Shown here: piece by piece, positions 1 through 7,771 of the stretch
Layout: each line of letters starts with the position of its first letter
Position numbering within the stretch: position 1 is the stretch's first letter
Assembly: GCA_022360445.1 (NCBI GenBank)
Contig: JAKSCV010000036.1
Span: forward strand, 167,993 to 231,992
Direction of reading: 5' to 3'
DNA length: 64,000 nucleotides
Source: Gammaproteobacteria bacterium
Lineage (GTDB): Bacteria > Pseudomonadota > Gammaproteobacteria > UBA5861
Translations under genes and position numbers: made by a program
Notes under the pieces: generated by a model
Seen by the model: only the letters and a program-made list of their open reading frames with translations
Databases searched by the model: none
Told to the model about the DNA's origin: nothing

Positions 1-387
1 TTTCTTAACATGTTCCACGGCGGAACGCTCAAAGGCATGTCCCCCAAATTACGCAGTGATAGCGGTAAACAGACAGTTATCCGCCCGCTCGCATATTGCC
101 GTGAGAAAGATATTGCAGATTATGCGACACAAAAGGCCTTCCCGATCATTCCGTGCAATCTGTGTGGCTCCCAGGAAAATTTACAACGGCAAGCGATCAA
201 ACAAATGTTGCAAGAGTGGGACAAAAGCCACCCAGGCCGAGTTGAGACGATCTTTGGCAGCATGCAAAACATTCGACCTTCTCATTTACTGGATCGTCGA
301 CACTTCGACTTTGATAATCTGACGTCACTTGTTGAAGAGTCGGAACCCACCATCAGCGAACGTGTTGTAGATTTCTACCGACCCTGA
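1..387 (+). CDS. ttcA: tRNA 2-thiocytidine synthetase TtcA, C-terminal part (5' end outside window)
   Basis: TtcA is the ATP- and Fe-S-dependent enzyme that thiolates cytidine 32 of some tRNAs in the cytoplasm. The open frame runs in from base 1, so the PP-loop and the first two cluster cysteines lie upstream of the window. What is visible matches the E. coli C-terminus closely: [13 protein letters not shown], the [11 protein letters not shown] stretch, PCNLCGSQ with the conserved cysteine pair, and [14 protein letters not shown]. The frame ends in TGA at 385-387. The following phosphodiesterase gene begins 7 bases later on the same strand, so the two may be cotranscribed. Family assignment is secure; only the fragment status limits it. 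Confidence 0.95.
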   Translation, partial: FLNMFHGGTLKGMSPKLRSDSGKQTVIRPLAYCREKDIADYATQKAFPIIPCNLCGSQENLQRQAIKQMLQEWDKSHPGRVETIFGSMQNIRPSHLLDRRHFDFDNLTSLVEESEPTISERVVDFYRP

Positions 388-394
388 GCACCGG

Positions 395-1117
395 GTGTCA
401 ACCTACCTCCATCGTTCGTTTGTGTGCTTCGGTCACCGGGGCGCTTGTGGCTATGCGCCAGAAAACACCTTGCGCGCCTTTGACTTGGCGATTCAACAAG
501 GCGCGCAAGGTATTGAGCTGGATGTGCAGCAGGTGGGTAATGAGTTATTGGTTTTTCACGATAAAACACTGAACCGCACCACCAATGGTACCGGATGGGT
601 CACGGACTTTCCCGTGCCCGTGTTACGCGCCCTGGATGCTGGAGGCGGTGAGCGTATTCCGCTGCTGAGCGAAGTACTTGCGTTGGTCAACCAGCGAGTC
701 TGTGTGAACATTGAAATCAAAGATCATCAGTCTGCCGAAGCTGTGGCTCACCTTGTCACTCATCATGTACAGCAACACCAATGGTCGTATGAGGCTTTTC
801 TGGTTTCTTCTTTTGATTTTGACCAACTGCGGCGCGTCCACAATGCGAACCCGGCCATTCCACTGGGTGTCTTGTGCGAGAACAGCCTGGATGAGGCGCT
901 GGCATTTGCTGGAGAGCATGGCGCTTTTTCCATGCATCCCAGCCTGACCTGTGTGAATGAATCATTTGTGGAACAGGCTCATGGGGCAGGCTTTAAAGTT
1001 TATGTGTTTACTGTCAATGAACGGGCCGATGTCGCGCGGATGATCGCATGGGGTGTGGATGGCGTGTTTTCTGATGTACCAGATCAAATGTTGGCGTATG
1101 CCCTCAGGCTTTTGTGA
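395..1117 (+). CDS. Glycerophosphodiester phosphodiesterase, UgpQ-like
   Basis: This 240-residue protein has the GDPD TIM-barrel signature. The HRG triad is at residues 14-16, followed by APENTLRAF, the metal ligands in IELDVQ (E41, D43) and VFHD with H55. The family hydrolyses glycerophosphodiesters to glycerol 3-phosphate and an alcohol. No signal peptide is seen, so it is probably cytoplasmic, as UgpQ is. The start is a GTG 7 bases after the ttcA stop; no ATG lies upstream of the conserved HRG block, and the ribosome site is weak, which fits translational coupling. Its 3' end overlaps the convergent kdsC gene by 14 bases. The exact substrate is not readable from the sequence. Confidence 0.9.
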   Translation: MSTYLHRSFVCFGHRGACGYAPENTLRAFDLAIQQGAQGIELDVQQVGNELLVFHDKTLNRTTNGTGWVTDFPVPVLRALDAGGGERIPLLSEVLALVNQRVCVNIEIKDHQSAEAVAHLVTHHVQQHQWSYEAFLVSSFDFDQLRRVHNANPAIPLGVLCENSLDEALAFAGEHGAFSMHPSLTCVNESFVEQAHGAGFKVYVFTVNERADVARMIAWGVDGVFSDVPDQMLAYALRLL

Positions 1118-1658
1118 GCCGATGCCGTTCGGTGTCTGATGTCAGGAGTTCGGCATAAGCTTGCTCAAGTGGCAGTCGGGCAGCGACTAAAGCATCACAA
1201 ATTTCGCGCACGGCTCCTTTCCCGCCGGCAGCTTTCGTCACCCAATCCGCGTGCTCCTGGACCAGTGAGTAGCCGTCAGCAACGCTGATGGATAGCCCTG
1301 ATTTTTCCATGACGGGCAGATCCAGCATGTCATCACCGGCGTAGGCGGCATGTTCGGGTGAGAGCCTGAGTGTTGTCAGCAATTGCTGAAATACCGCGAG
1401 TTTGTCACCGCTGGCCGGGAAAAAGTACTGGATACCCAGATCCTTGACGCGCCGAGTAAGCGGGGCTGAGTCACGTGCCGTAATAATTGCCACGTCAATC
1501 CCGTGGTGTTGACAGAGGCGAATCCCCAAACCATCTTTGACATTAAACAGCTTAATGGTCTCACCGTCGGCTGAATAGTGGAGCGTGCCGTCCGTCAGCA
1601 CTCCGTCGACATCCAGAATAAGCAACTGAACATGAGCAAGCCGGTCGCGCCAGGGCAT
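1104..1658 (-). CDS. kdsC: 3-deoxy-D-manno-octulosonate 8-phosphate phosphatase KdsC
   Basis: KdsC is a HAD-family phosphatase that removes phosphate from Kdo 8-phosphate, the step after KdsA in making Kdo for lipopolysaccharide. The HAD motif LILDVDGVLTDG has D16 and D18 as nucleophile and acid/base. TARDS, SGDKLAVF and AGDDMLDLPVM are the other conserved blocks. At 184 residues it is the normal capless KdsC size. Its ATG overlaps the kdsA stop by one base (TAATG), so translation is coupled to kdsA. In E. coli kdsC sits with the lpt genes, so pairing with kdsA is a different but functionally sensible arrangement. Confidence 0.95.
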   Translation of the reverse strand: MPWRDRLAHVQLLILDVDGVLTDGTLHYSADGETIKLFNVKDGLGIRLCQHHGIDVAIITARDSAPLTRRVKDLGIQYFFPASGDKLAVFQQLLTTLRLSPEHAAYAGDDMLDLPVMEKSGLSISVADGYSLVQEHADWVTKAAGGKGAVREICDALVAARLPLEQAYAELLTSDTERHRLTKA

Positions 1659-2491
1659 TACAGTTGATCCTCGCCAAAGGGCTGGCTTTTGACAGCCTGA
1701 TCAATGTGTTGAAGTTGTGAGAGCAAAGCCGGCATCAAGTGCAAAGGCCACATATTGGGCCCATCGCTCAGTGCGGCTTCTGGCTTGGGGTGCGTTTCCA
1801 TAAAGAGCCCCGAGATACCGGCCGCCATGGCGGCGCGTGCCAGGACAGGAACATGCTCGCGCTGCCCGCCGGACGTGGCACCTTGTCCACCGGGTTGCTG
1901 CACCGAGTGTGTAGCATCGAACACGATTGGACAGCCTGTCGTGCGCATTGAGGCAAGGCCGCGCATGTCACTGATCAGGGTGTTATACCCAAAACTGGTG
2001 CCCCGGTCGCAGAGCATGACCTGATCATTCCCCACTTCCTGGCATTTATCGACAACGTTTTGCATATCCCAGGGCGCTTGAAACTGACCTTTTTTGATAT
2101 TGACAGGTTTTCCTGCGCGGGCGACGCGCTGAATAAAGTTGGTTTGGCGGACTAAAAAAGCCGGCGTTTGCAAAACATCCACAACCGTTGCAATTTCATC
2201 GATGGGAGAGTCTTCGTGCACATCCGTCAGCACCGGAATCCCGAACGTGTGGCGCAGCGTTTCCAGGATGTGTAACCCCTTCTCCAAGCCAGGGCCACGG
2301 TAAGAGCCTGTTGATGAGCGATTCGCTTTATCGTAGCTGGCTTTGAAAATAAACGGAATGCCCAGGTGCTCAGTCATTTCCTTTAATTGACCGGCAATGT
2401 CAGTGACCAAGGCCTCTGATTCAATGACGCAAGGGCCAGCGATGAGGAAAAAAGGGTGGTGAATACCTGCGTCAAAACCACATAATTTCAT
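1658..2491 (-). CDS. kdsA: 3-deoxy-8-phosphooctulonate synthase KdsA (metal-dependent type)
   Basis: KdsA condenses phosphoenolpyruvate with arabinose 5-phosphate to Kdo 8-phosphate in the cytoplasm. The 277-residue protein has the family blocks [35 protein letters not shown] and [12 protein letters not shown]. Residue 21 is a cysteine in IAGPCVIES, where the metal-independent E. coli enzyme has asparagine; the Aquifex metal enzyme has cysteine there. The other ligands of the metal class are also present: His in DATHS, Glu in METHP and Asp in ALSDG. The enzyme is therefore predicted to be metal-dependent. It starts at ATG 2491 with no clear Shine-Dalgarno, and kdsC follows with one base of overlap. 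Confidence 0.95.
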   Translation of the reverse strand: MKLCGFDAGIHHPFFLIAGPCVIESEALVTDIAGQLKEMTEHLGIPFIFKASYDKANRSSTGSYRGPGLEKGLHILETLRHTFGIPVLTDVHEDSPIDEIATVVDVLQTPAFLVRQTNFIQRVARAGKPVNIKKGQFQAPWDMQNVVDKCQEVGNDQVMLCDRGTSFGYNTLISDMRGLASMRTTGCPIVFDATHSVQQPGGQGATSGGQREHVPVLARAAMAAGISGLFMETHPKPEAALSDGPNMWPLHLMPALLSQLQHIDQAVKSQPFGEDQL

Positions 2492-2561
2492 GATCTATGC
2501 ACACTCAATGGGAAAGTCATGGCCAAGTATACATCAAGCTAAATTAAAGACGCATCGCATC

Positions 2562-2577
2562 GCATTCGTTAGAATGC
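2562..2577. promoter_or_regulatory. Small perfect dyad between kdsA and the acyl-CoA operon
   Basis: GCATTC, a 4-base loop and GAATGC form a perfect 6-bp inverted repeat in the 184-bp divergent region. Three near-tandem copies of cgcat lead into it at 2551-2565. It could be a regulator site or a small hairpin in either leader; nothing decides between these. Confidence 0.3.
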
Positions 2578-2675
2578 AGACATTGAAAGCGCCAGGAAAG
2601 AGGTGGTGACAATCGGTTGGTTGTGCCGCACAGATGTGCGCGAGAGTTTTTAAAAAACTAGGAGTCATTATCATC

Positions 2676-3767
2676 ATGTCTAAACTCAATCAGTTCTTGT
2701 CGGGTGTACGTGTCTTGGATTTGACCCGCCATTTGCCGGGGCCGTTGGCCACCTTGTACCTTGCCGATATGGGGGCGGAAGTCATTAAAATTGAGCCACC
2801 CACTGGCGACGAAGCTCGTTCGCTGGGGCGTAAAAATGCGAATGGACGGACGGATTTTTTCGACGCCATTCAAGCAGGAAAGCGCACCCGAATGATGGAC
2901 TTTACGCAAGCCGAAGACGTGGAAGCGTTTATCGAACTGGTGAAAACGGCGGACATCCTCGTCGAGTCATTTCGACCGGGCGTGATGGATAAACTGGGAA
3001 TTGGTTTCAAACGCCTGCGTGAGATCAACCCAGGATTGATTTGCTGCTCTTTGCCCGGTTACGGGAGCGGTACACCACTGAGCCATGCTGCTGGACATGA
3101 TGCCAATTACCTGTCCTTGGCGGGTGTTTTAGGAGCAACGGGAGCTGAGGAGAAGCCCTACTATTTTAATCCACCTGTCGCGGATTGCACCGGCTCCTTG
3201 ACGGCGGTGACATCTATTCTGGGGGCGTTACAGGCACGTCATCGGACGGGGGAAGGCTGTGAAATCGAAGTGGCTCTTGCCGATGTGGTGATGCCACTGC
3301 AAACCATGACCATCGCCGAGTTGAACGGAACCGGTCAATCACCCGAGCGGGAGAAGGAGCTGCTCAACGGAGGCGCCGCGTTTTACCGTATTTACGAAAC
3401 GAAAGATAAAAAACACGTGATGCTGGGCTCCGTCGAGCCTAAATTCTGGAAAGCCTTTTGCGAAGCGGCGGGCCGTGAAGATCTGATTGCGCGGCAATGG
3501 GAACCAACACCCCAAACAAAAATGATCAAAGAACTCGATGCTCTGTTTGCAGAAATGACGCTGGCCGAATGCGAGGAAAAATTTATTCCCGCAGACTGCT
3601 GTTTTACGCCGGTACTGAACTTGCAGGAAGCCTTGGAGTCGCCTTATCACCAAGCACGTCAGCTGGTCCGCAAAGATGATAAGGGGGCTTATCAGGCCCT
3701 GTTTCCTGTTTATGTGGATGGGGAAGCGCCGGCGCTCCGTCCGGAATTGATTGAAGAATCCTCTTGA
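2676..3767 (+). CDS. Alpha-methylacyl-CoA racemase-like class III CoA-transferase family protein
   Basis: Members of this branch of the CaiB/BaiF family interconvert the (R) and (S) forms of 2-methylacyl-CoA esters before beta-oxidation. The sequence resembles AMACR along its length: GVRVLDLTRHLPGPLATLYLADMGA at the start, GHDANYLSLAGVLG with H141, an acidic D170 about 29 residues later, and LLNGGAAFYRIYETKD. H and D at this spacing are the racemase acid/base pair. I start it at ATG 2676 (363 residues) because GGAG lies 11 bases upstream; an in-frame start at 2634 would add 14 non-conserved residues. It begins a five-gene plus-strand run, and the next start overlaps its stop. True CoA-transfer activity cannot be excluded. 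Confidence 0.85.
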   Translation: MSKLNQFLSGVRVLDLTRHLPGPLATLYLADMGAEVIKIEPPTGDEARSLGRKNANGRTDFFDAIQAGKRTRMMDFTQAEDVEAFIELVKTADILVESFRPGVMDKLGIGFKRLREINPGLICCSLPGYGSGTPLSHAAGHDANYLSLAGVLGATGAEEKPYYFNPPVADCTGSLTAVTSILGALQARHRTGEGCEIEVALADVVMPLQTMTIAELNGTGQSPEREKELLNGGAAFYRIYETKDKKHVMLGSVEPKFWKAFCEAAGREDLIARQWEPTPQTKMIKELDALFAEMTLAECEEKFIPADCCFTPVLNLQEALESPYHQARQLVRKDDKGAYQALFPVYVDGEAPALRPELIEESS

Positions 3768-4774
3768 GCGATCGCCTCAACGTATCTCACCGGAAAAGCC
3801 GTTTGCTGGAAGTGCTACCTGGGATCTTCCAACTGCGGCTGCCGCTGGCTTTTGGCTTGGGGCATTCCAACGCTTATGTCCTTCGCGACGGCGATGCTTG
3901 GCTGCTCTATGATTGCGGCTACAGTTCAGTTGATTGCCAAGCGGTTTGGCAGGAACTGCTTCAGGATGAGTTACGTGGAGGGGTCGCCCGGATTGTGGTT
4001 TCCCACCACCACCCTGACCACATGGGCAATGCGCGCTGGCTGCAGCAGGCTACGGAGGCGGAAATTTACATGGCCGATGCAGAAAAACACTGTGCCGAAG
4101 TTTATCACCAGAGTGACATTGGTGGACAATTTCAGGCCTTTCTGGAAAGGCATGGCATGGGTCGCGCGAGTGCACAGCAAGTGGTTGAGCAATATGTCCA
4201 GAGCCAGCTGACTTCCCCTTTGCCAGAAAGAACACAACCGATTAAGGCCGGGGATATTTTCGCCGCGGGTTCTTACCGTTTCCAGGCGTATATGCTGGGT
4301 GGGCACAGTGATGCGCAGGTCATCTTATTTGATGCTGAAACCGGGGCAGCCTTGGTGAGTGACCACCTCCTGCAGTTTATTACGCCGAATATCGCGCTAT
4401 GGCCCTATGGCGACCGTAAGCCACTGACTAGCTATTTCGAAAGCCTGGAAGTATTAAAAGGTTTGAATATTCAAACCGTACTGCCTGGACACCACAAGGT
4501 TTATCGTGCAGCGGGTCATCGCATTGAACAGCTGAAAGCTCATCACAGAGATTTGTTGGAAAAAATAGAAAATCATTTAGTGGGCAAGCTGAGTGCTTTT
4601 GATCTGGCGGCCCGAGTGTTTGGGACAACCATTTTTCGTGAAACGCGTTTTGTGCTGCATAAAATGCTGGCTCAGCAGGAAGTACTGTCTCATTTGCAGT
4701 ATCTTAACTCAACGGGCCGGGTGCTCAAAAATGAAGACGATCGTGTCTATTGGCAAACAGCACCATCGCTTTAG
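3764..4774 (+). CDS. Metallo-beta-lactamase-fold hydrolase
   Basis: This 336-residue protein has the metal-binding motif SHHHPDHMGN (H81, H83, D85, H86) after VARIVV. Later ligand regions are GGHSDAQVILFD, VSDHLLQF and LPGHHKVYR, and a helical C-terminal tail follows. The architecture matches MBL proteins of the LACTB2/hydroxyacylglutathione-hydrolase-like group, which cleave thioesters or phosphoesters. The start is a TTG whose bases overlap the TGA of the preceding gene, so it is translationally coupled. Placed between a racemase-like gene and a thiolase, it may hydrolyse a CoA thioester, but that is inferred from context only. Confidence 0.8.
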   Translation: MSDRLNVSHRKSRLLEVLPGIFQLRLPLAFGLGHSNAYVLRDGDAWLLYDCGYSSVDCQAVWQELLQDELRGGVARIVVSHHHPDHMGNARWLQQATEAEIYMADAEKHCAEVYHQSDIGGQFQAFLERHGMGRASAQQVVEQYVQSQLTSPLPERTQPIKAGDIFAAGSYRFQAYMLGGHSDAQVILFDAETGAALVSDHLLQFITPNIALWPYGDRKPLTSYFESLEVLKGLNIQTVLPGHHKVYRAAGHRIEQLKAHHRDLLEKIENHLVGKLSAFDLAARVFGTTIFRETRFVLHKMLAQQEVLSHLQYLNSTGRVLKNEDDRVYWQTAPSL

Positions 4775-4806
4775 CACGCTTACTTAAAACCATACGGGGA
4801 AAAATA

Positions 4807-6042
4807 ATGGAAGACGTTTACATTGTTGGCGTAGGTATGACGCCATTCGGCAAGTTCCTGGATAAGTCTGTCAAACAACTTACGCGGGAATCAGTCAGCC
4901 AGGCGATGACGGATACCGGTGCTCGTTTGGCCGATATTGAATCTGCCTACTTTTCAAATACAGGCCAGGGCCATTTTGAAGGCCAGTTAATGGTGGGAGG
5001 AGAAGTTGCTCTGCGCGATATGGGCTTTGAAGGTATTCCCATCGTCAACACCGAAAATGCCTGCGCCAGTGCCAGCACAGCGCTCTACCTTGCCGTTCAA
5101 GCCGTTGCATCGGGTCAGTCAGAAGTGGCTCTGGCCGTTGGTGCAGAGAAAATGTACAGCAAAGACCGTGAAAAAATGTTCAGTGTTTTTGACGGGGCCT
5201 GGGATGTAGCCACCCCCCAGGCGAACTATGCCAGGCTGGAAGCGCTGGCAGCGGACTTTCCTCGTCCGGGTGGAGAAGAAGAGAGTGGTCAGCGCAGCCT
5301 GTTTATGGATGTTTATGCGTTTCTTACACGCTACCACATGAAAAATTTTGGGACGACGCAGGAACACTTAGCAATGGTGGCGTCCAAAAACCATTATCAT
5401 TCCTCGCTGAATCCACTGTCTCAATTTCAAAACACGATGACCGTGGAAGAAGTCATGCAAGCCAGAGAAGTATCCTGGCCACTCACCTTGCCCATGTGCG
5501 CTCCGATCAGTGATGGCTCGGCTGCGGCGATTATTTGCAATCGCGAAGCATTGGAGCGGTTTGACCGGGCGCGGGCGATAAAAGTCTGTGCCAGCGTGCT
5601 GGCCAGTGGTACGAACCGTAAGCCAGAGGAACATGAAAAGCACCTGTGTCGATTGGCAGCCAATAAGGCCTATGACAAAGCGGGCGTTGGTCCTGAGGAC
5701 ATGTCATTGGCAGAAGTGCATGATGCAACGGCCTTTGCCGAAATCCTACAAACAGAAAATTTGGGTTTTTGCCCGATTGGCGAAGGCGGTGCACTGGCAG
5801 CATCGGGAGCCACTCGTTTGGGTGGGCGCATTCCTGTCAATGTTTCAGGTGGTTTGGAGTCTAAAGGACATCCAATTGGAGCAACGGGGCTGGCGCAAAT
5901 CTATGAAATGGTCTTGCAGTTGCGGGGTGAAGCGGGTGAACGCCAGGTAGAAGGTACGCAATTCGCCATTGCTGAAAATGGAGGGGGTTTTTACGGGATT
6001 GAAGAAGCCGCCGCCGTGATTACTATTTTGGGGAAACCTTAA
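4807..6042 (+). CDS. Thiolase family protein, SCPx/lipid-transfer type
   Basis: Thiolases cleave 3-ketoacyl-CoA to acyl-CoA and acetyl- or propionyl-CoA. This 411-residue protein has the nucleophile cysteine C86 in NACASAS, an NVSGGLESKGHPIGATG block with the catalytic histidine, and a C-terminal ENGGGFYG in place of the usual second-cysteine motif. That combination is typical of the SCP2-thiolase branch, which acts on branched and sterol side chains in known members. ATG 4807 is chosen because a GGGG stretch lies just upstream and because MEDVYIVGVGMTPFG is the normal family start. Gaps to its neighbours are 32 and 23 bases. The substrate is not known. Confidence 0.88.
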   Translation: MEDVYIVGVGMTPFGKFLDKSVKQLTRESVSQAMTDTGARLADIESAYFSNTGQGHFEGQLMVGGEVALRDMGFEGIPIVNTENACASASTALYLAVQAVASGQSEVALAVGAEKMYSKDREKMFSVFDGAWDVATPQANYARLEALAADFPRPGGEEESGQRSLFMDVYAFLTRYHMKNFGTTQEHLAMVASKNHYHSSLNPLSQFQNTMTVEEVMQAREVSWPLTLPMCAPISDGSAAAIICNREALERFDRARAIKVCASVLASGTNRKPEEHEKHLCRLAANKAYDKAGVGPEDMSLAEVHDATAFAEILQTENLGFCPIGEGGALAASGATRLGGRIPVNVSGGLESKGHPIGATGLAQIYEMVLQLRGEAGERQVEGTQFAIAENGGGFYGIEEAAAVITILGKP

Positions 6043-6065
6043 ACTAACCTGCCAGGTGGAGCGAG

Positions 6066-7301
6066 ATGAAAGCCTCAGATAACGCGCAACAAAAAAAGAT
6101 GTTGAAGCAGCCTCTGTCAGGCATTCGTGTTCTGGATATTGCAACGTTCCAGGCGGCACCGCTGGCCGCAACCATTCTCGGGGAGTTTGGTGCGGAAGTG
6201 ATCAAAATTGAGCAACCCGACGGTGGGGACCCCTTGCGGCAGTATGGCACTCTTGACCCGTGTGGTGACTCCTACCTTTGGCTGAGTGAAGCCCGCAACA
6301 AAAAATCCATCACTCTCAATTTGCGCGAACCGGAAGGTGTCACCTTGTTCAAAAAAATGGTGGCTAAAGCCGATGTTGTCACCGAAAACTTTCGCCCTGG
6401 CACTTTGGAAAAGTGGGGGCTCGGCTACGAAACTTTGCGCGGCATCAATCCCGGGATTGTGATGTTACGGATCTCTGCTTATGGGCAGACAGGCCCTAAC
6501 AAGGATTTGCCTGGTTTTGCCCGGGTTGCCCATGCTTTTAGCGGCGTCAGTTACCAGACGGGGGACTCTGACCGTCCGCCGGCCTCACCCGGTATCGCCG
6601 GGCTGGGGGATTATCTGTCTGGTGTATATGGGGCTTTGGGCGTGATGATGGCCTTACGGGCGCGGGAGGTTAACGACGGTATCGGGCAGTTTGTGGATAT
6701 TGGTTTGTACGAGCCTATTTTCCGGATGATGGATGAACTTGCGCCTGCATACGCAAAAACCGGTCAAGTGCGCGAACGCATGGGGGCCGATATTGCGATC
6801 GCCTGCCCTCACAGCCACTATCCAACACAGGATGGAAAGTGGGTGGCGATTGCCTGCTCCAGCGACAAAATGTTTGAACGCTTGGCCGCGGCAATGGGTA
6901 AGCCAGAGATGGCAGTGGATCACCGCTATGCCAAAGCCCATGCACGGATTGAACGCCGTGACCATATGAATGAGCTTGTCAGCACGTGGACCTCGGCGCA
7001 GACACAAAGCGAGGTGCTGGCCGTGTGTGAAGCGTTTGATGTGCCTTGCGGGCCTGTGCACAGCATTGCAGACATCTTTAATGACCCCCAATATGCCGCT
7101 CGTGAGAATTTATTGCAGTTGGTGAACACACGGGCCGGGGATGTCGTCTTGCCCGGTATTTTACCGATTTTGTCCGAAACGCCGGGGCAGTTTTCCCACG
7201 TTGGTCCGGCCTTGGGTGAGCACAGCGTGGCTGTGTACGCCGAGCTTTTGGATTTGTCGATGACTGAGCTCAAAACGTTGCGTGAAAAGGGTGTGATTTA
7301 G
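6066..7301 (+). CDS. CaiB/BaiF class III CoA-transferase
   Basis: Class III transferases move CoA between carboxylic acids through an aspartyl-CoA thioester. The protein has 411 residues. It shows GIRVLDIATFQAAPLAA, FGAEVIKIE, NKKSITLNL and NFRPGTLEKWGLGYE, and an aspartate at D182 in GLGDYLSG, where formyl-CoA transferase has its nucleophile. The racemase histidine of the gene at 2676 is not evident here, so this copy is more likely a real transferase. A good ribosome site (GGTGGAG) precedes ATG 6066. It lies fourth in the operon and may activate a substrate acid using CoA from a pathway intermediate; this is inference. Confidence 0.87.
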   Translation: MKASDNAQQKKMLKQPLSGIRVLDIATFQAAPLAATILGEFGAEVIKIEQPDGGDPLRQYGTLDPCGDSYLWLSEARNKKSITLNLREPEGVTLFKKMVAKADVVTENFRPGTLEKWGLGYETLRGINPGIVMLRISAYGQTGPNKDLPGFARVAHAFSGVSYQTGDSDRPPASPGIAGLGDYLSGVYGALGVMMALRAREVNDGIGQFVDIGLYEPIFRMMDELAPAYAKTGQVRERMGADIAIACPHSHYPTQDGKWVAIACSSDKMFERLAAAMGKPEMAVDHRYAKAHARIERRDHMNELVSTWTSAQTQSEVLAVCEAFDVPCGPVHSIADIFNDPQYAARENLLQLVNTRAGDVVLPGILPILSETPGQFSHVGPALGEHSVAVYAELLDLSMTELKTLREKGVI

Positions 7302-7336
7302 GCGCTATCAATGGTGGGTAGGGAGGTGGAGCAGAA

Positions 7337-7726
7337 ATGGTAACGGGTGGTTGTCTTTGCGGGAGCGTAACATATCGCATCCTTGGCAAGGTAGGGGATA
7401 TTGTTCATTGCCACTGCCAAACGTGTCGTAAGGCGCATGGTGCGGCTTTTTCAAGTGTGGCGGCTGTTAACGAACACGAGTTTGAATTGTCGGGCCGTGA
7501 TTGTTTGCGATCCTATGAATCATCCCCAGGTAAAAAACGTTATTTTTGTTCAAACTGTGGCACCCATCTATATGCCAAGCGGCAGATGGCCGCACATATT
7601 ATTTTGCGTTTGGGCTCATTGGATATTGATCCTGGTGCACAAGAAAAGTGCCATATCTGGGTGTCGCAAAAGGCCCCCTGGTACAGTATTAACAGCGCTC
7701 TGCCCGAGCACGAGAAGGGGGAATAA
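7337..7726 (+). CDS. GFA/CENP-V family zinc protein
   Basis: This 129-residue protein has the cysteine pattern of the glutathione-dependent formaldehyde-activating (GFA) family: GGCLCGSVTY, HCHCQTCRKAHG and FCSNCGTHLY, with cysteines at 6, 8, 25, 27, 30, 71 and 74. The family binds structural zinc, and most members have no proven enzyme activity, so formaldehyde handling should not be assumed. It follows the CoA-transferase by 35 bases, and GGAGGTGGAG precedes the ATG. The gene is probably last in the operon. A 7-bp inverted repeat overlaps its stop codon. Confidence 0.88.
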   Translation: MVTGGCLCGSVTYRILGKVGDIVHCHCQTCRKAHGAAFSSVAAVNEHEFELSGRDCLRSYESSPGKKRYFCSNCGTHLYAKRQMAAHIILRLGSLDIDPGAQEKCHIWVSQKAPWYSINSALPEHEKGE

Positions 7727-7744
7727 GCTATTTGCCTTAGCTTA
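7724..7744 (+). terminator. Hairpin at the end of the acyl-CoA operon
   Basis: TAAGCTA and TAGCTTA form a perfect 7-bp stem with a 7-base loop, beginning at the stop codon of the GFA-family gene. No U-run follows, so it is a weak intrinsic terminator at best; it may instead protect the mRNA end. The convergent GGDEF/EAL gene ends 28 bases further on. Confidence 0.3.
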
Positions 7745-7771
7745 GTGGGACAGGGTACTGGCTTGTCTCAG

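Noticed and set aside
6654..7091. 145-codon minus-strand frame
   Set aside because: It lies antisense to the second CoA-transferase, and the histidine-rich product is typical of a reverse frame.
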